The notes under the pieces: model-generated | The model's input: only the letters and a program-made list of their open reading frames with translations | The model's database searches: none | What the model was told of the DNA's origin: nothing | In this document: piece after piece, positions 23,823 to 33,414 of the stretch | How positions within the stretch are numbered: the stretch's first letter is position 1 | Layout of the letters: every line of letters starts with the position of its first letter | Position numbers and translations under genes: made by a program | From: Nostoc sp. FACHB-280 | GTDB lineage: Bacteria; Cyanobacteriota; Cyanobacteriia; Cyanobacteriales; Nostocaceae | Length of the DNA: 64,000 bases | Assembly: GCF_014697615.1 (NCBI RefSeq) | Contig: NZ_JACJSD010000013.1 | Span: 1-64,000, forward strand | Reading direction: 5' to 3'

Positions 23823-25121
23823 TTAGAAATTTGCCATCGCCAGAATTTCTTTTAGTATCATAACTACTGCAATTCCTATCATTAAAATCAGTGTCAGCTT
23901 ACCGCCAGGAACAAACTGATTTGTATATTGCAGTTGTTGACGTTGTTTCCATGTGGCTAATGCGGGAATAATACCACCTAAAATTGAGATGCTAAAAGTA
24001 CCAGCAAAATCTAAAGCGGTGAAGAAAATGCTGGGGTTAATTGCACCTAAACCAAGGGGTGGTAGTAACACCAGGGAATATAAGGGTAAGCGGCTGGTGG
24101 AGTTGGTTTGTGTCTTGGCAAAAATATCTTGGAAGAAGTCTAGCAAACCGTAAACAAATCCAATAAAGGATGTGGCGATCGCAAATTCTGAAAAAATAGA
24201 TACCAACACTCCTAATAATTCTCCACCGCCACCAGCCCGCAGTACTTGGATGGGGTCGAAAATAGTTGTACTATGAATCGTCTCTGGACTGACACTACCC
24301 AAAATCACAGCATTCCAAGCTAAAAACATCACCAAAGGAATTGCTGAACCAACAATAATTGACTGGCGAACTTTACGACTATCTCCTTCTAACTGCGTTA
24401 CCACCACCGGCACAACGTTATGGTAAAACAAGGCAACTAACATGACTGGTACAGCCGTCCCCAATGCACTCCAGTTTTGAAACCGAAAATGTACACCTTG
24501 GACTTGGGTAACTCCTAATAAAAAGAGTCCCAAAAAAGACACAATCACAATTCCCACCAAGAAGTTATTCAATTTTTCAATGAATTTTTCCCGTCCTAAG
24601 TACATAATGCTGCCAAACAGCAATGTAAACGCTGCTGTTCCCACCCAGCTAGGTAAATAATTTTCTCCACCCCAAAGATGAGAAACCGCAGACATCAAAA
24701 TCTCACCACCTTGAGTAACATAAGCTACCAACAAAGCATAGTGCTGTAACATATATGCCACACCAGCTATCCCTGCTCCCGTAGTTCCCAGGGTGTTTTT
24801 AATCATTGCCATTAAGCCCACACTGGGACGACCAGCCGAACGCATGGTATTAACACTAACTTCGGCAATTAATAAACCAGAAACTAAAGTATATAGCCAG
24901 ACACCAATTAACAAGACTGTAGAAGGAATCACACCAGAAGGTAATGTCACCGCAGGTAACGCCAAAATTCCCGCGCCTACGGTTGTACCTGCAACTAAGG
25001 CGGTGCTTCCCAGAACACTCCCCGGTTGATGAGTTAGTTTGTTACCCTCAACCTGCACATGCGAAAACAAGCGCGTGACTTCTTGTTGATGTGTCTGGAA
25101 AGCCGTCTTAATTGTGGTCAT
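23823..25121 (-). CDS. Aromatic amino acid permease (HAAAP family)
   Basis: An inner-membrane transporter of 432 aa with about 11 transmembrane helices, resembling the tryptophan/tyrosine permeases TyrP, Mtr and TnaB (hydroxy/aromatic amino acid permease family). The first helix carries the family phrase STALVAGTTVGAGILALP, and the second GVWLYTLVSGLLIAEVSVN. It would import aromatic amino acids with a proton. It is a single gene; short tandem repeats fill the region upstream and a MITE lies downstream. The exact substrate is not determined. Confidence 0.88.
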   Translation of the reverse strand: MTTIKTAFQTHQQEVTRLFSHVQVEGNKLTHQPGSVLGSTALVAGTTVGAGILALPAVTLPSGVIPSTVLLIGVWLYTLVSGLLIAEVSVNTMRSAGRPSVGLMAMIKNTLGTTGAGIAGVAYMLQHYALLVAYVTQGGEILMSAVSHLWGGENYLPSWVGTAAFTLLFGSIMYLGREKFIEKLNNFLVGIVIVSFLGLFLLGVTQVQGVHFRFQNWSALGTAVPVMLVALFYHNVVPVVVTQLEGDSRKVRQSIIVGSAIPLVMFLAWNAVILGSVSPETIHSTTIFDPIQVLRAGGGGELLGVLVSIFSEFAIATSFIGFVYGLLDFFQDIFAKTQTNSTSRLPLYSLVLLPPLGLGAINPSIFFTALDFAGTFSISILGGIIPALATWKQRQQLQYTNQFVPGGKLTLILMIGIAVVMILKEILAMANF

Positions 25122-25215
25122 AGAAAAGATGTTAAGTTATGTAACCAATTATCTTAGCAGAGACTTTTGGTAATCAGTATTTGGTTAAAAAATGTGATTA
25201 ATGAGACTTGTTTGG

Positions 25216-25337
25216 TAGGGATGAGGGGGACAAGGTAGACAAGGAGGACAAGGGGGACAAGGGAGACAAAGCTTTTAATGCTGTAACCTATAACCTGTAA
25301 CCTGTAACCTCTAACCTCTCACCTGTAACCTCTAACC
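25216..25337. repeat. Two short tandem repeat tracts
   Basis: 25216-25268 holds variants of GGGGGACAA (heptamer/nonamer type), and 25281-25337 holds variants of CTGTAACCTATAACC. These are the short tandemly repeated repetitive sequences typical of filamentous cyanobacteria. They have no spacer structure of a CRISPR. Confidence 0.8.
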
Positions 25338-25339
25338 TC

Positions 25340-26566
25340 CTACAACAAAGCAATTTTTTGCTTGGGTGTATAACTGGGGAAGACTTTACTTAGTTGGTTG
25401 TCGTTTACAGATAGATGTTGTGCTAAGACATCAGAAATTACATCTCGAAAATCGGTGGTAACAGCCAAGTCTCGTTTTTCATAAAGTTGGGCTGTTTCTA
25501 AACCAGGCCATTCACCGTAAACTTTACCACCACGGACTTTACCGCCTAAAACCCACATAACATTGCCGTGGCCATGATCTGTGCCGCCGTTGCCATTTTC
25601 GCGTAATGTCCTGCCAAATTCTGACATGACTAATATGACTGTGTTTTGATAAACCGGGCCTAAACTTTGAGCTAAGGCGGCTAATCCTTTGCCTAAACTG
25701 CCTAAGCCTCTGGCTAAATAACCGCGATCGCTACCTTGATTAACATGGGTATCCCAACCACCCAAGGCCATAAACCCTAATTCAATTCTCGGATCTTTAG
25801 CCATGAGTTTACCTAATCGTTGAGCATCACCCGCAAAGCCATCGGGTAGGGGTGCGCCATTATTCGCCATTTTCATTTCTTGGGCTAAGTCTGTCATTAA
25901 GGCTTCACGGGCAACACGTCCTTGATGATAAGTTTGACTGAGGGCATCATCACCACCATACAATCGGTCAAATGCTGCACTTACTCGTGGTCTATCTATG
26001 GCAATTGGTTTGTTAGCATTTCTCCCGGAGGCTAAATTAGCAACTGGCATTTGACCATTTAAAATGCGTGGTTTGGTTGTACCAACACTCACTGCTTGGA
26101 TGGGTGTTTTATTGGAGATAGCACCCATTAAGCGATTCATCCAACCTTCGCTCACTCTTTGGTTTCCAGGAATGCCAATTTCCATATAAAACTGCGCGTC
26201 AAAATGGGAACGCGAGGGATCAGGGGAACCCGCAGCATGAACAAAGGCTAAATTTCCTTGTTGCCAGAAAGGCATTAATGGGGCTAGGGCTGGATGTAAA
26301 CCAAAGTGTCCATCTAAATCTAAAACACCGTGTTCTTGTCCGGGTTTGGCAAGGGCGATTTTTGGTCGGGCTTGATAGTATGCTGGCTCTGCATAAGGTA
26401 CGACAATATTTAACCCATCTGCACCACCACGCATAAAAATCACAATCAAACGCTGGCGATCGCTTTTCTTGGTAGCAGAATGCACTACCCAAGTATTACA
26501 ACTCACAGAAGCGATCGCAGTTGTCGAAAACAATCCTGCTTGAATTAGAAAATCACGTCTTTTCAT
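25340..26566 (-). CDS. DUF1501 protein with Tat-type signal
   Basis: A 408-aa exported protein of the DUF1501 family (alkaline-phosphatase/sulfatase-like fold). It begins with a twin-arginine-like signal, MKRRDFLIQAGLFSTTAIAS, with a Cys in SVSCN that could be lipidated. Family phrases are VIFMRGGADGLNIVVPY, LHPALAPLMPFW, SRSHFDAQFYME, GGWDTHVNQG and VILVMSEFGRTLRENGNGGTDHGHGNVMWV. The Asp/His residues there are the likely metal ligands. It is transcribed with the DUF1800 gene 59 bp upstream; these two families are almost always paired. The substrate is unknown. Confidence 0.92.
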   Translation of the reverse strand: MKRRDFLIQAGLFSTTAIASVSCNTWVVHSATKKSDRQRLIVIFMRGGADGLNIVVPYAEPAYYQARPKIALAKPGQEHGVLDLDGHFGLHPALAPLMPFWQQGNLAFVHAAGSPDPSRSHFDAQFYMEIGIPGNQRVSEGWMNRLMGAISNKTPIQAVSVGTTKPRILNGQMPVANLASGRNANKPIAIDRPRVSAAFDRLYGGDDALSQTYHQGRVAREALMTDLAQEMKMANNGAPLPDGFAGDAQRLGKLMAKDPRIELGFMALGGWDTHVNQGSDRGYLARGLGSLGKGLAALAQSLGPVYQNTVILVMSEFGRTLRENGNGGTDHGHGNVMWVLGGKVRGGKVYGEWPGLETAQLYEKRDLAVTTDFRDVISDVLAQHLSVNDNQLSKVFPSYTPKQKIALL

Positions 26567-26625
26567 ATTGGTAATCTAAAGTGCTGAGTGCTGTTCACTG
26601 AGCGAAGTCGAAGTACGAGTCGGGG

Positions 26626-28116
26626 CTAACGACGCATAAATTCTGGGCTACCCAAGACTAATGCGGCTTTGAGTTCTGGAGGACTAGCAGCGATCGCACT
26701 TTGGGTTTTGGGTGATAGAGAGTTACCCAAGGTGTTAATTAGCTGCGTAACATCCAGGGGTTGAACGCGGTTAATGCTTTTATTTTTGGGTTGATTATTG
26801 GCTGTACCTAGCAGTGGTAAGCGACCACTACCTAGCGCAGTGGCAAAACTCAGGCGACGGTTCATTGCTTCGGGATTCAACCAGACATCTTGTGTATTTT
26901 TGTACCCGTCTGGAGTGCGGCAACCGTACACAGGCATTTCTAACTGTTCCAGGTTACGAGACAGAGGTATGGTGTTGTTCACCTCTAGGCCTGTAGCCCG
27001 GACTGCGGAGACAGTATATTGAAGTGGGGTTTTAAATTTAGCGTTGAAATATTTTTTATCCCAAAATTCTGGGCTTTGAAATAAAGTTTCTAAAACGGCG
27101 CGAATATTGCCATCAGTATTACGGAAGCGTTGTGTCAGACGATCAACTAAACTAGCAGGTGGGCGATCGCTCACAAAATACTGAGCCAATTGATAACTAA
27201 TATGATGGGCTGTTGCTGGACTTTGCGCCAAGATATCTAAAGCTTGTTCGCCTTCCGCTTGACCACTAGCTTTAATAGTGTGTCCTAAAAAAACTTTATC
27301 ACTGGGATCATGAAACTTGGGGTCAAAGTAAAATAGCGACTTGCCATTTGTCTGTTGACCTGGACGTGCTATTCCCCAACCTGTAAAAATTCTCGCTAAA
27401 GCAATCACATCTTGTTGCGTATAACCACCATCTGCACCCAAAGTATGCAGTTCCATCAATTCTCGCGCGTAGTTTTCGTTTACCCGTGGCGTAGCACCAG
27501 GACGACGACTAGCTTTGTTTTGCGAGTTATCTAAATAAACTAGCATTGCGGGATGATGGGCTGTGGCTCCGAGTAAATCCCGAAATCGCCCTAAAGCATA
27601 AGGTCTGATTGCTTCTTGTTCATACGCTCCCACCCAGTAGCGAGCGTTTCCTTTACCAGAATAAACATTGAAATGGTTATACCAAAAGTCCACCATCACT
27701 TCTTGCAGTTGGCGGTTACTGCTAGTGGCTCGTAGTAACCGCGCTTTCACGGCTTCTTGTAAAATTTTGCCGCCTCTTCTTTGCAAAGCTTTCTTTTCTT
27801 CTGGGGTTGCTTGTGGTGGAACCTTAAGATAGTTTCTAAGTTCGACCGTATTTAAATTGAGTGTTTCTAGTTGCGAAAGCTGGCGGGTAAGGCTGGGTGG
27901 TTCTGATATAGAATTGGGTGCAAGTTGGGCTTTAATATAACGCTCTACACCTACAGACTCGACTTTTTGAATCTCTCCAGGTTTCGCCCCAAAACTCAAC
28001 CGATTAATTAGGTGTAATATTTTTGGGTCAACAGGCTTATTAGCTGCATAGATGGGGTCACTTCCTACCAACAAGATGAACAGCAACAATACCAAATATC
28101 TGGGTTTGACTGTCAT
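26626..28116 (-). CDS. DUF1800 protein
   Basis: A 496-aa exported protein with a signal peptide (LVLLLFILLVGSDPIYA) and the DUF1800 pattern: NRLSFGAKPGEIQKVES, MVDFWYNHFNV, NENYARELMELHTLGADGGYTQQDV, RIFTGWG and a C-terminal region with NPEAMNRRLSFA. The family is consistently coupled to DUF1501 proteins; the pair is probably a periplasmic or outer envelope system of unknown activity. It is the first gene of the two-gene minus-strand operon. Confidence 0.92.
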   Translation of the reverse strand: MTVKPRYLVLLLFILLVGSDPIYAANKPVDPKILHLINRLSFGAKPGEIQKVESVGVERYIKAQLAPNSISEPPSLTRQLSQLETLNLNTVELRNYLKVPPQATPEEKKALQRRGGKILQEAVKARLLRATSSNRQLQEVMVDFWYNHFNVYSGKGNARYWVGAYEQEAIRPYALGRFRDLLGATAHHPAMLVYLDNSQNKASRRPGATPRVNENYARELMELHTLGADGGYTQQDVIALARIFTGWGIARPGQQTNGKSLFYFDPKFHDPSDKVFLGHTIKASGQAEGEQALDILAQSPATAHHISYQLAQYFVSDRPPASLVDRLTQRFRNTDGNIRAVLETLFQSPEFWDKKYFNAKFKTPLQYTVSAVRATGLEVNNTIPLSRNLEQLEMPVYGCRTPDGYKNTQDVWLNPEAMNRRLSFATALGSGRLPLLGTANNQPKNKSINRVQPLDVTQLINTLGNSLSPKTQSAIAASPPELKAALVLGSPEFMRR

Positions 28117-28201
28117 AACTTGAGTTATCCTTGCTCAGTTGGCGAACACATCGTTATTTGACTGGCAAACAAGAAAAAAAGTTCAAAATCTCCTCAGTGA
28201 A

Positions 28202-29167
28202 TTACTGGATAAATTTAGCTACCTTTGCTAAATCTACATTACCACCACTGATAATTACACCTATTTTTGCATCTTTTACTGACAGCACATTGCTGAGTAA
28301 GGCGGCTGCGGCTAATGCACCGGTGGGTTCAACGACAATTTTCAGGCGTTCCCAAAGGAAAAACATACTGTTAATAATGGCAGTTTCAGAAACTGTCACC
28401 ATATCATCGACGTAATTCAGCACTAGGGGAAAAGTTAATTTACCTAAGCTGGGAGTCCTCACACCATCAGCAATTGTCGGTGGATTAATTACAGTTTGCA
28501 GAGTTTTACTGTGAAAGGAACGAGTTGCATCATCAGCTAGTTCTGGTTCGACACCAATCACTTTACAGGTAGGTAATAGAGCTTTTGTAGCGATCGCGCA
28601 TCCTGATATTAAGCCACCACCGCCACAACAAACTAATAAATAATCTAATTGCCCAACTTCTTGAATGAGTTCTAAAGCTGTGGTTCCTTGTCCGGCGATG
28701 ACGTGGGGATGATCGTAAGGCGGAATCAAGGTAAGATGGCGATCGCTGGCTAAGGTTTTGGCTAATTCTTCGCGGTCAGTTTCGTGGCGATTGTATAAAA
28801 TCACCTCTGCACCATAACTGCGGGTGGCTTGTTGCTTCACTTCCGGCGCATCGTCAGGCATAACAATAGTGGTGGGAATATGTAATAACTTTCCCGCCAG
28901 AGCGATCGCTTGGGCATGGTTTCCAGAGGAAAATGTAATTACACCCTGCTGTTTTTGAATTTCTGACAACTGCACTAAAGCGTTATAAGCACCCCGAAAT
29001 TTAAATGCACCTGTGCGTTGAAAATTTTCACATTTAAAAAATACTTCATTTTGGGTGCGATCGTTTACCATTCTCGAAGTCAGCACCGGAGTCTGATGCA
29101 CAACCCCCGCCAGTCGCGCCTGTGCTGCTTTTACATCGTCTACAGTGACAGAGTAATGCTGTGACAT
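28202..29167 (-). CDS. PLP-dependent threonine/serine dehydratase-like enzyme
   Basis: A 321-aa fold-type II PLP enzyme. The lysine that binds PLP is in AFKFRGAYNAL, the substrate loop in TFSSGNHAQAIAL, and the phosphate-binding loop is CCGGGGLISG. It has no C-terminal ACT domain. Length and motifs are closest to serine racemase / threo-3-hydroxyaspartate dehydratase types, so it may remove ammonia from threonine, serine or 3-hydroxyaspartate. It is a stand-alone gene in the cytoplasm, 86 bp downstream of the DUF1800 start in the opposite order, and unrelated to that pair. Confidence 0.88.
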   Translation of the reverse strand: MSQHYSVTVDDVKAAQARLAGVVHQTPVLTSRMVNDRTQNEVFFKCENFQRTGAFKFRGAYNALVQLSEIQKQQGVITFSSGNHAQAIALAGKLLHIPTTIVMPDDAPEVKQQATRSYGAEVILYNRHETDREELAKTLASDRHLTLIPPYDHPHVIAGQGTTALELIQEVGQLDYLLVCCGGGGLISGCAIATKALLPTCKVIGVEPELADDATRSFHSKTLQTVINPPTIADGVRTPSLGKLTFPLVLNYVDDMVTVSETAIINSMFFLWERLKIVVEPTGALAAAALLSNVLSVKDAKIGVIISGGNVDLAKVAKFIQ

Positions 29168-29257
29168 TGTGATGATTAAAGTTGAAAGTGCTGAGTCACC
29201 GAAGTTTGCTCAACGGGGGGAACCCCCGCACGCAACTTCTCGCTGAGTACTTAGTCA

Positions 29258-29320
29258 ATACTCCCCCTTGTCCTCCTTGTCCCCCTTGTCCCCCTTGTCT
29301 CCCTCATCCCCCTTCCCTAA
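29258..29320. repeat. CCCCCTTGT-type short tandem repeats
   Basis: Variants of CCCCCTTGTCCTCCTTGT repeat between the AAA ATPase stop and the dehydratase start. This is the same family as the tract at 25216-25268, in the opposite orientation. Confidence 0.75.
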
Positions 29321-29338
29321 ACGCCCACCACACTCAAC

Positions 29339-30541
29339 TTATACAAACTTCTGAGTAAATTCTGCAATCAAATCCACCCGTCCTTTGCGTAACATAGCTG
29401 GGTCTAATCTTTCTGTAGTGTTGCAAGTCATCAATACTACTAACCTCTGCTTCATTTGCAGCCCAGATTCATCAATGACGCTTTGGTATAAAGTGCCATC
29501 CAACAAACTCAAAATATGTTCGGTTTTGTTGTTAGATTGGGCAATTTCCGAAGCACGATTCTGCGCTAAATTATCAGCCTCGTTAATGATAATACAAATC
29601 CGTTCTAAGTAAGTTGGCGGGACAAAATTAGCGATCGCATCATGATCCAAAATAAATATCACAAACCCCAAAGGCATGAGAATTTCTTTGGCTACGGCTT
29701 GAGTCCAAGCAGTTTTACCTGTACCCGGTTCCCCATGTACCACCACCGCTAACTGATTTTGATTCAGAACCGCTTGCTGTAAACTATCGGTAAAGCTTTG
29801 AATATCGGCGGGAAATGTCCGAATGGGGAATTGACTGTGAACCTTACCCACACGACTTTGATAGCCACTTAACATCACCGCTAAATCGTAAGTGGCTTTG
29901 TTAACTAATGGCGCTAAATCTTTAGACATTAAAGTATACTGCCGTCTGCCGCGATCGTAAGGTTCAATTTGCAGCCAAAGATCATAATTTTCCCAATAAG
30001 CATTGACAGTATTGATCACATCCAACCGTTCCCAACTGACAAACTTCTCCACAGGGAAATAAAAATCTCTCTCAGAGTAATACTGAGTAATTATCGTGGG
30101 TCTACCTAATATTTGTAAGACTCTGATAACAGTAATTTCCTGTAAGCGATTCAAAACATAATCAATAGGTATACTGTTACGACTAACAAATTGTAATATC
30201 GGGGTTTCTGTACTCAAAACATCTTTATAACGATGGTCTGGTGATTGGGGATCTGGTGTAATATAATTCCAAAACTTCTCAACTTCATAACGAGTGTTTT
30301 CTGAGGCTACAGCAAATAAGTTTGCCCACCAAGTAAAATTATTTCTCCCCAAAACTTCACTGAATGTACTAGCTAAATTAAAAGTTTTTTGGGCAAATTC
30401 CTTACTATCATTCTGCGCCAGTTGCCATAAAAATTCCCAATCTATATCTCTTTGTAATGGTCGCCAACCACTAGTGAGTAAGTTTTGCTGTTTATTGTTA
30501 TTGGATGTGCTTTCGTTACCACTAAAATAATCAAATTCCAT
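29339..30541 (-). CDS. AAA family ATPase
   Basis: A 400-aa AAA ATPase with an N-terminal region of about 240 residues that is not recognised, followed by the ATPase core. Walker A is VVHGEPGTGKTAW (about residue 265), Walker B ERICIIINEADNLA, sensor-1 LVVLMTCNTTERLD and an arginine-rich AMLRKGRVDLI (second region of homology). The Walker B shows Asn-Glu in place of Asp-Glu. This layout resembles cyanobacterial single-gene AAA proteins of unknown substrate, possibly chaperone or remodelling factors. There is no neighbouring partner gene. Confidence 0.85.
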   Translation of the reverse strand: MEFDYFSGNESTSNNNKQQNLLTSGWRPLQRDIDWEFLWQLAQNDSKEFAQKTFNLASTFSEVLGRNNFTWWANLFAVASENTRYEVEKFWNYITPDPQSPDHRYKDVLSTETPILQFVSRNSIPIDYVLNRLQEITVIRVLQILGRPTIITQYYSERDFYFPVEKFVSWERLDVINTVNAYWENYDLWLQIEPYDRGRRQYTLMSKDLAPLVNKATYDLAVMLSGYQSRVGKVHSQFPIRTFPADIQSFTDSLQQAVLNQNQLAVVVHGEPGTGKTAWTQAVAKEILMPLGFVIFILDHDAIANFVPPTYLERICIIINEADNLAQNRASEIAQSNNKTEHILSLLDGTLYQSVIDESGLQMKQRLVVLMTCNTTERLDPAMLRKGRVDLIAEFTQKFV

Positions 30542-31062
30542 ATTTTTACTTCTTGTAAAAATGTTTGCTCAACTATAGCAGCCTTATTTGATTTCTCACC
30601 TACTTGTAAAGGTAGAAAATAGTCAGTAGAGGGTGGAGATTCGGAAATCAATTTATTATTTACAACTCATTCAAGAATGCTATGTGTATATCCAGGTAAA
30701 TAAAAATTACTTAACTTAACTTTTCTCATCAAAGTTATACAAGACTTAAAATTGTGCTGAATTAACAGGGGCGATAACTACATACTACAAGTATAGTCAG
30801 TTTTTTATGGTAATCAGGTAGATACAAGATATGCTTATGTTACAATGTAATATAAATAGTCGTCAAGGTATTTTCACTTTTGAATATTAAGTAACTTGTA
30901 CAACCAGTATTCCCACTTTTAGACCACATCTCTACAAATCGGACTGTAACTTGGTATAACTTGAGGCTTAGAGCCAGTTGATGCTAACTGTATGATAGAC
31001 AAAGTACCACTAAGCAAAAAGCTGCCGTTGTTGGAACTTATTAAAAAGAGGTATCAGAAATT
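30542..31062. other. Intergenic region between divergent genes
   Basis: 521 bp between the AAA ATPase and the DUF411 gene. No gene, RNA or strong hairpin was recognised. It must hold both promoters. Confidence 0.5.
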
Positions 31063-31569
31063 ATGAGTAAAATCCTACATATCTGCCTAAGCATAATCAT
31101 TATTGCTGTAGTTAGCATAACGAGTAATTCGGCATCTGCGATCGCAGCTAGTATTTGGGACAACGAAACAGAATCTTACTCCGGTAAGCAAGAAATCATA
31201 GTTTATCGTAGTCCTAGCTGTAGCTGCTGTGGAGATTGGTTAGAACACGTAAAAAAACATGGTTTTAAAATCAAGCAAGATATCAAAACCGACGAAATAG
31301 AAGCAATTAAACAAAAATACAACCTACCCTCAAAATTTGCCTCATGTCACACCGCAATTATTGACGGCTATGTCATGGAAGGTCATGTTCCCGCCGATGA
31401 CATCAAGCGTTTTCTCAAGCAAAAACCCCAACTTGCAGGTTTAGCAGTTCCAGCCATGCCTGTAGGCACACCAGGAATGGAAATGGGAGACACTAAACAG
31501 CCATTTTCTGTGATTGCATTTAATAAAAACGGTGATGTACAAGTATTTAATAGATATGAATCTTATTAA
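31063..31569 (+). CDS. DUF411 metal-binding exported protein
   Basis: A 168-aa protein with a signal peptide (ICLSIIIIAVVSITSNSASA) and a DUF411 domain of thioredoxin-like shape. A CSCC motif sits in YRSPSCSCCGDWLEHVKKHG, followed by LPSKFASCHTAIIDGYVMEGHVP and AVPAMPVGTPGMEM (Met-rich). The family (CopG-like) is linked to copper and silver handling in the periplasm. No copper resistance genes are adjacent. It is a single gene, and the copper link comes from the family. Confidence 0.88.
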   Translation: MSKILHICLSIIIIAVVSITSNSASAIAASIWDNETESYSGKQEIIVYRSPSCSCCGDWLEHVKKHGFKIKQDIKTDEIEAIKQKYNLPSKFASCHTAIIDGYVMEGHVPADDIKRFLKQKPQLAGLAVPAMPVGTPGMEMGDTKQPFSVIAFNKNGDVQVFNRYESY

Positions 31570-31821
31570 AAAACTTGTAGTGAAAATAGGGAATAGGAAC
31601 AAGAAATTTTGGCGTTGCATAAATGCGGGGTGAAATTTTATGATTTCACGTTTAAAACTCTTACTCTTTGCGCCTTTGCACGGCAGTCGCTTCAAGTCGG
31701 GAAACCCACCCAACGCGCTGCCTTGCCTCTGCGTGAGAAAAAAATTATTACACTTATTAGCAACACTGAAATTCTTAATTGTTCTTGATGATGATCACTC
31801 AAGAAATATCTTGTAATTGGT

Positions 31822-32448
31822 ATGACCATCGCAATCAACCAACTCACCCAACAGCAACCACTCAGCTTTGACGAATTTCTCGCCCACTATGGCGACAACA
31901 ACCGCTATGAACTGATTGATGGAGAAGTATTCGACTTGGAACCAACAGGCTTACATGAAGAAGTTGCAGCCTTCATTACCACCAAGATATGTGTCCAAAT
32001 CGATGCAAAAAACTTACCTTGGTTTGTTCTGCAACGAGGACTATTACGCCCTCACAACACAGGTATGACAGCATTTCGTCCTGATGTTGCAGTCGTCGAT
32101 CGCAATCAACTTACTCAAGAACCACTTTGGTCTGATCAATCAATTTTAACCCTGGGTAGTTCGCTAAAATTTGTCGCAGAAGTTGTGAGTAGCAACTGGC
32201 AAAATGATTATGCCCGTAAGCTTGAAGATTACGCAGTTTTAGGCATTCCTGAATATTGGATTGCAGACTACGCAGGTTTAGGTGGTACTCGACACATTGG
32301 TAAACCCAAACAACCAACCTTATCTATTTGTACCCTAGTAAATGAAGAATATGAAATTCAGCAGTTTCGAGGAAATCAAACCATCGTTTCTCTAACATTT
32401 CCAGACTTAAAACTAACAGCCGTACAAATATTGAGGGCTGGGAGATAA
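31822..32448 (+). CDS. Uma2 family (DUF820) restriction-endonuclease-like protein
   Basis: A 208-aa member of the Uma2/DUF820 family, which is greatly expanded in cyanobacteria and has a PD-(D/E)xK fold. Visible: SFDEFLAHYGDNNRYELIDGEVFDLEPTG, FRPDVAVVDR (acidic Asp), KFVAEVVSSNWQNDYARKLEDYAVLGIPEYWIADYAG (Glu and Lys). Nuclease activity has not been shown for most members. It stands alone; the HEAT-repeat gene follows 54 bp later on the same strand and may share a transcript. Confidence 0.88.
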   Translation: MTIAINQLTQQQPLSFDEFLAHYGDNNRYELIDGEVFDLEPTGLHEEVAAFITTKICVQIDAKNLPWFVLQRGLLRPHNTGMTAFRPDVAVVDRNQLTQEPLWSDQSILTLGSSLKFVAEVVSSNWQNDYARKLEDYAVLGIPEYWIADYAGLGGTRHIGKPKQPTLSICTLVNEEYEIQQFRGNQTIVSLTFPDLKLTAVQILRAGR

Positions 32449-32502
32449 AATTTATCATAAAAATATTTCGGTTATCTTTTCAAAATCACATCTAAATCCT
32501 AT

Positions 32503-33237
32503 ATGAATCTTCAAGAAGTCAAGCATCAATTTCCAGAAGCGGCGGGTGAAATTGAAATACTTGAAAGCCTCGGTTTTGCTTCCCGCAGTGACAATTGGAT
32601 TGATACCCTTGATATTGAACAAGCACAAACAGCTTGTTGGTTACTAGGAAAAATGGGTAATGATCAAGATGCTGATGTTTTAATCAGTATTTTATCTAGT
32701 CAAAGTTCTGAATTATGGATGCAGGCTGCAACATCTCTGAGTTTAATTGCGACTGAAAAACACCTGAAATCTTTATTGTCGATTTTATCCACTAGTTCTG
32801 ATCCTATACAGCGAAATAGTGTGGTGTATGCGCTGGCGTTTCTATCAAATTGCGAAGTCAATCAAGAAGTGATTAATGTATTAACAGAAATAGCCGCTAA
32901 CAAATCTGAAACTGCTTTTATCAGGGCGCAAGCATTAGAAGGAATTGGTAATAAACTCTCTCAGGAATTACCAGCAAATCTATATCAGCAAGCCGTGAAT
33001 GTGATTATTCAAGGGTTAGATGATGCTGAAGCTGAAGTGAGATTTTGGTCATGTTTTGCTGCGGGTGCTATCAAAATTCAGGAGACATTACCCAAGCTGC
33101 AAATATTGGCGCAGAATGATAAAACAATCGTACCAGGGTGGTGGTCAGTGGGTGAAGAAGCTGAAGATTCAATCACTTTGATGAATGGAGGCGAACCACC
33201 ACTGCGTGAACCTGAAACATCAACAAAACTGACGTAG
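32503..33237 (+). CDS. HEAT-repeat protein
   Basis: A 244-aa all-helical protein with HEAT-type repeats (ACWLLGKMGNDQDADVLISIL, MQAATSLSLIATEKHLKSLL, VRFWSCFAAGAIKIQETLPKL). It resembles the HEAT repeat proteins of cyanobacteria, some of which (CpcE/NblB types) handle phycobilins, but no specific bilin-lyase motif was identified. It is 54 bp downstream of the Uma2 gene. The role is a protein-binding scaffold by fold; the partner is unknown. Confidence 0.75.
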   Translation: MNLQEVKHQFPEAAGEIEILESLGFASRSDNWIDTLDIEQAQTACWLLGKMGNDQDADVLISILSSQSSELWMQAATSLSLIATEKHLKSLLSILSTSSDPIQRNSVVYALAFLSNCEVNQEVINVLTEIAANKSETAFIRAQALEGIGNKLSQELPANLYQQAVNVIIQGLDDAEAEVRFWSCFAAGAIKIQETLPKLQILAQNDKTIVPGWWSVGEEAEDSITLMNGGEPPLREPETSTKLT

Positions 33238-33319
33238 ATTTTTTCTCTTTCTTTGTGTCCTTTGCGCCCTTTGCGGTTCGATAAAAAGAATACTTTTTCA
33301 CAACTCAGTTAAGAGAATA

Positions 33320-33394
33320 GTAGGTTGAGTGTAGCGATAGCGTAACCCAACATTCTCAAGACTCTGTTGGGTTCCGTTCCTCCATCCAACCTAC
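33320..33394. repeat. Palindromic intergenic repeat
   Basis: GTAGGTTG (33320-33327) and CAACCTAC (33387-33394) bracket inner inverted parts (AACCCAACA / TGTTGGGTT). This is a REP-like dispersed palindrome common in cyanobacteria, between the convergent HEAT and ABC genes, where it could also end transcripts. Confidence 0.6.
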
Positions 33395-33414
33395 ACCTAG
33401 AATCATGGCTGTAA

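Noticed and set aside
25216-25337. Possible CRISPR array
   Set aside because: Units are 7-10 bp and tandem, without unique spacers of constant length; they are short tandem repeats.
28131-28415. A 94-codon plus-strand frame near the dehydratase 3' end
   Set aside because: It is antisense to the conserved C-terminal part of the PLP enzyme; the minus-strand gene is clearly real.
30442-30651. A 69-codon minus-strand frame overlapping the start of the AAA ATPase
   Set aside because: It overlaps the real gene in another frame and has a sequence without domain character.
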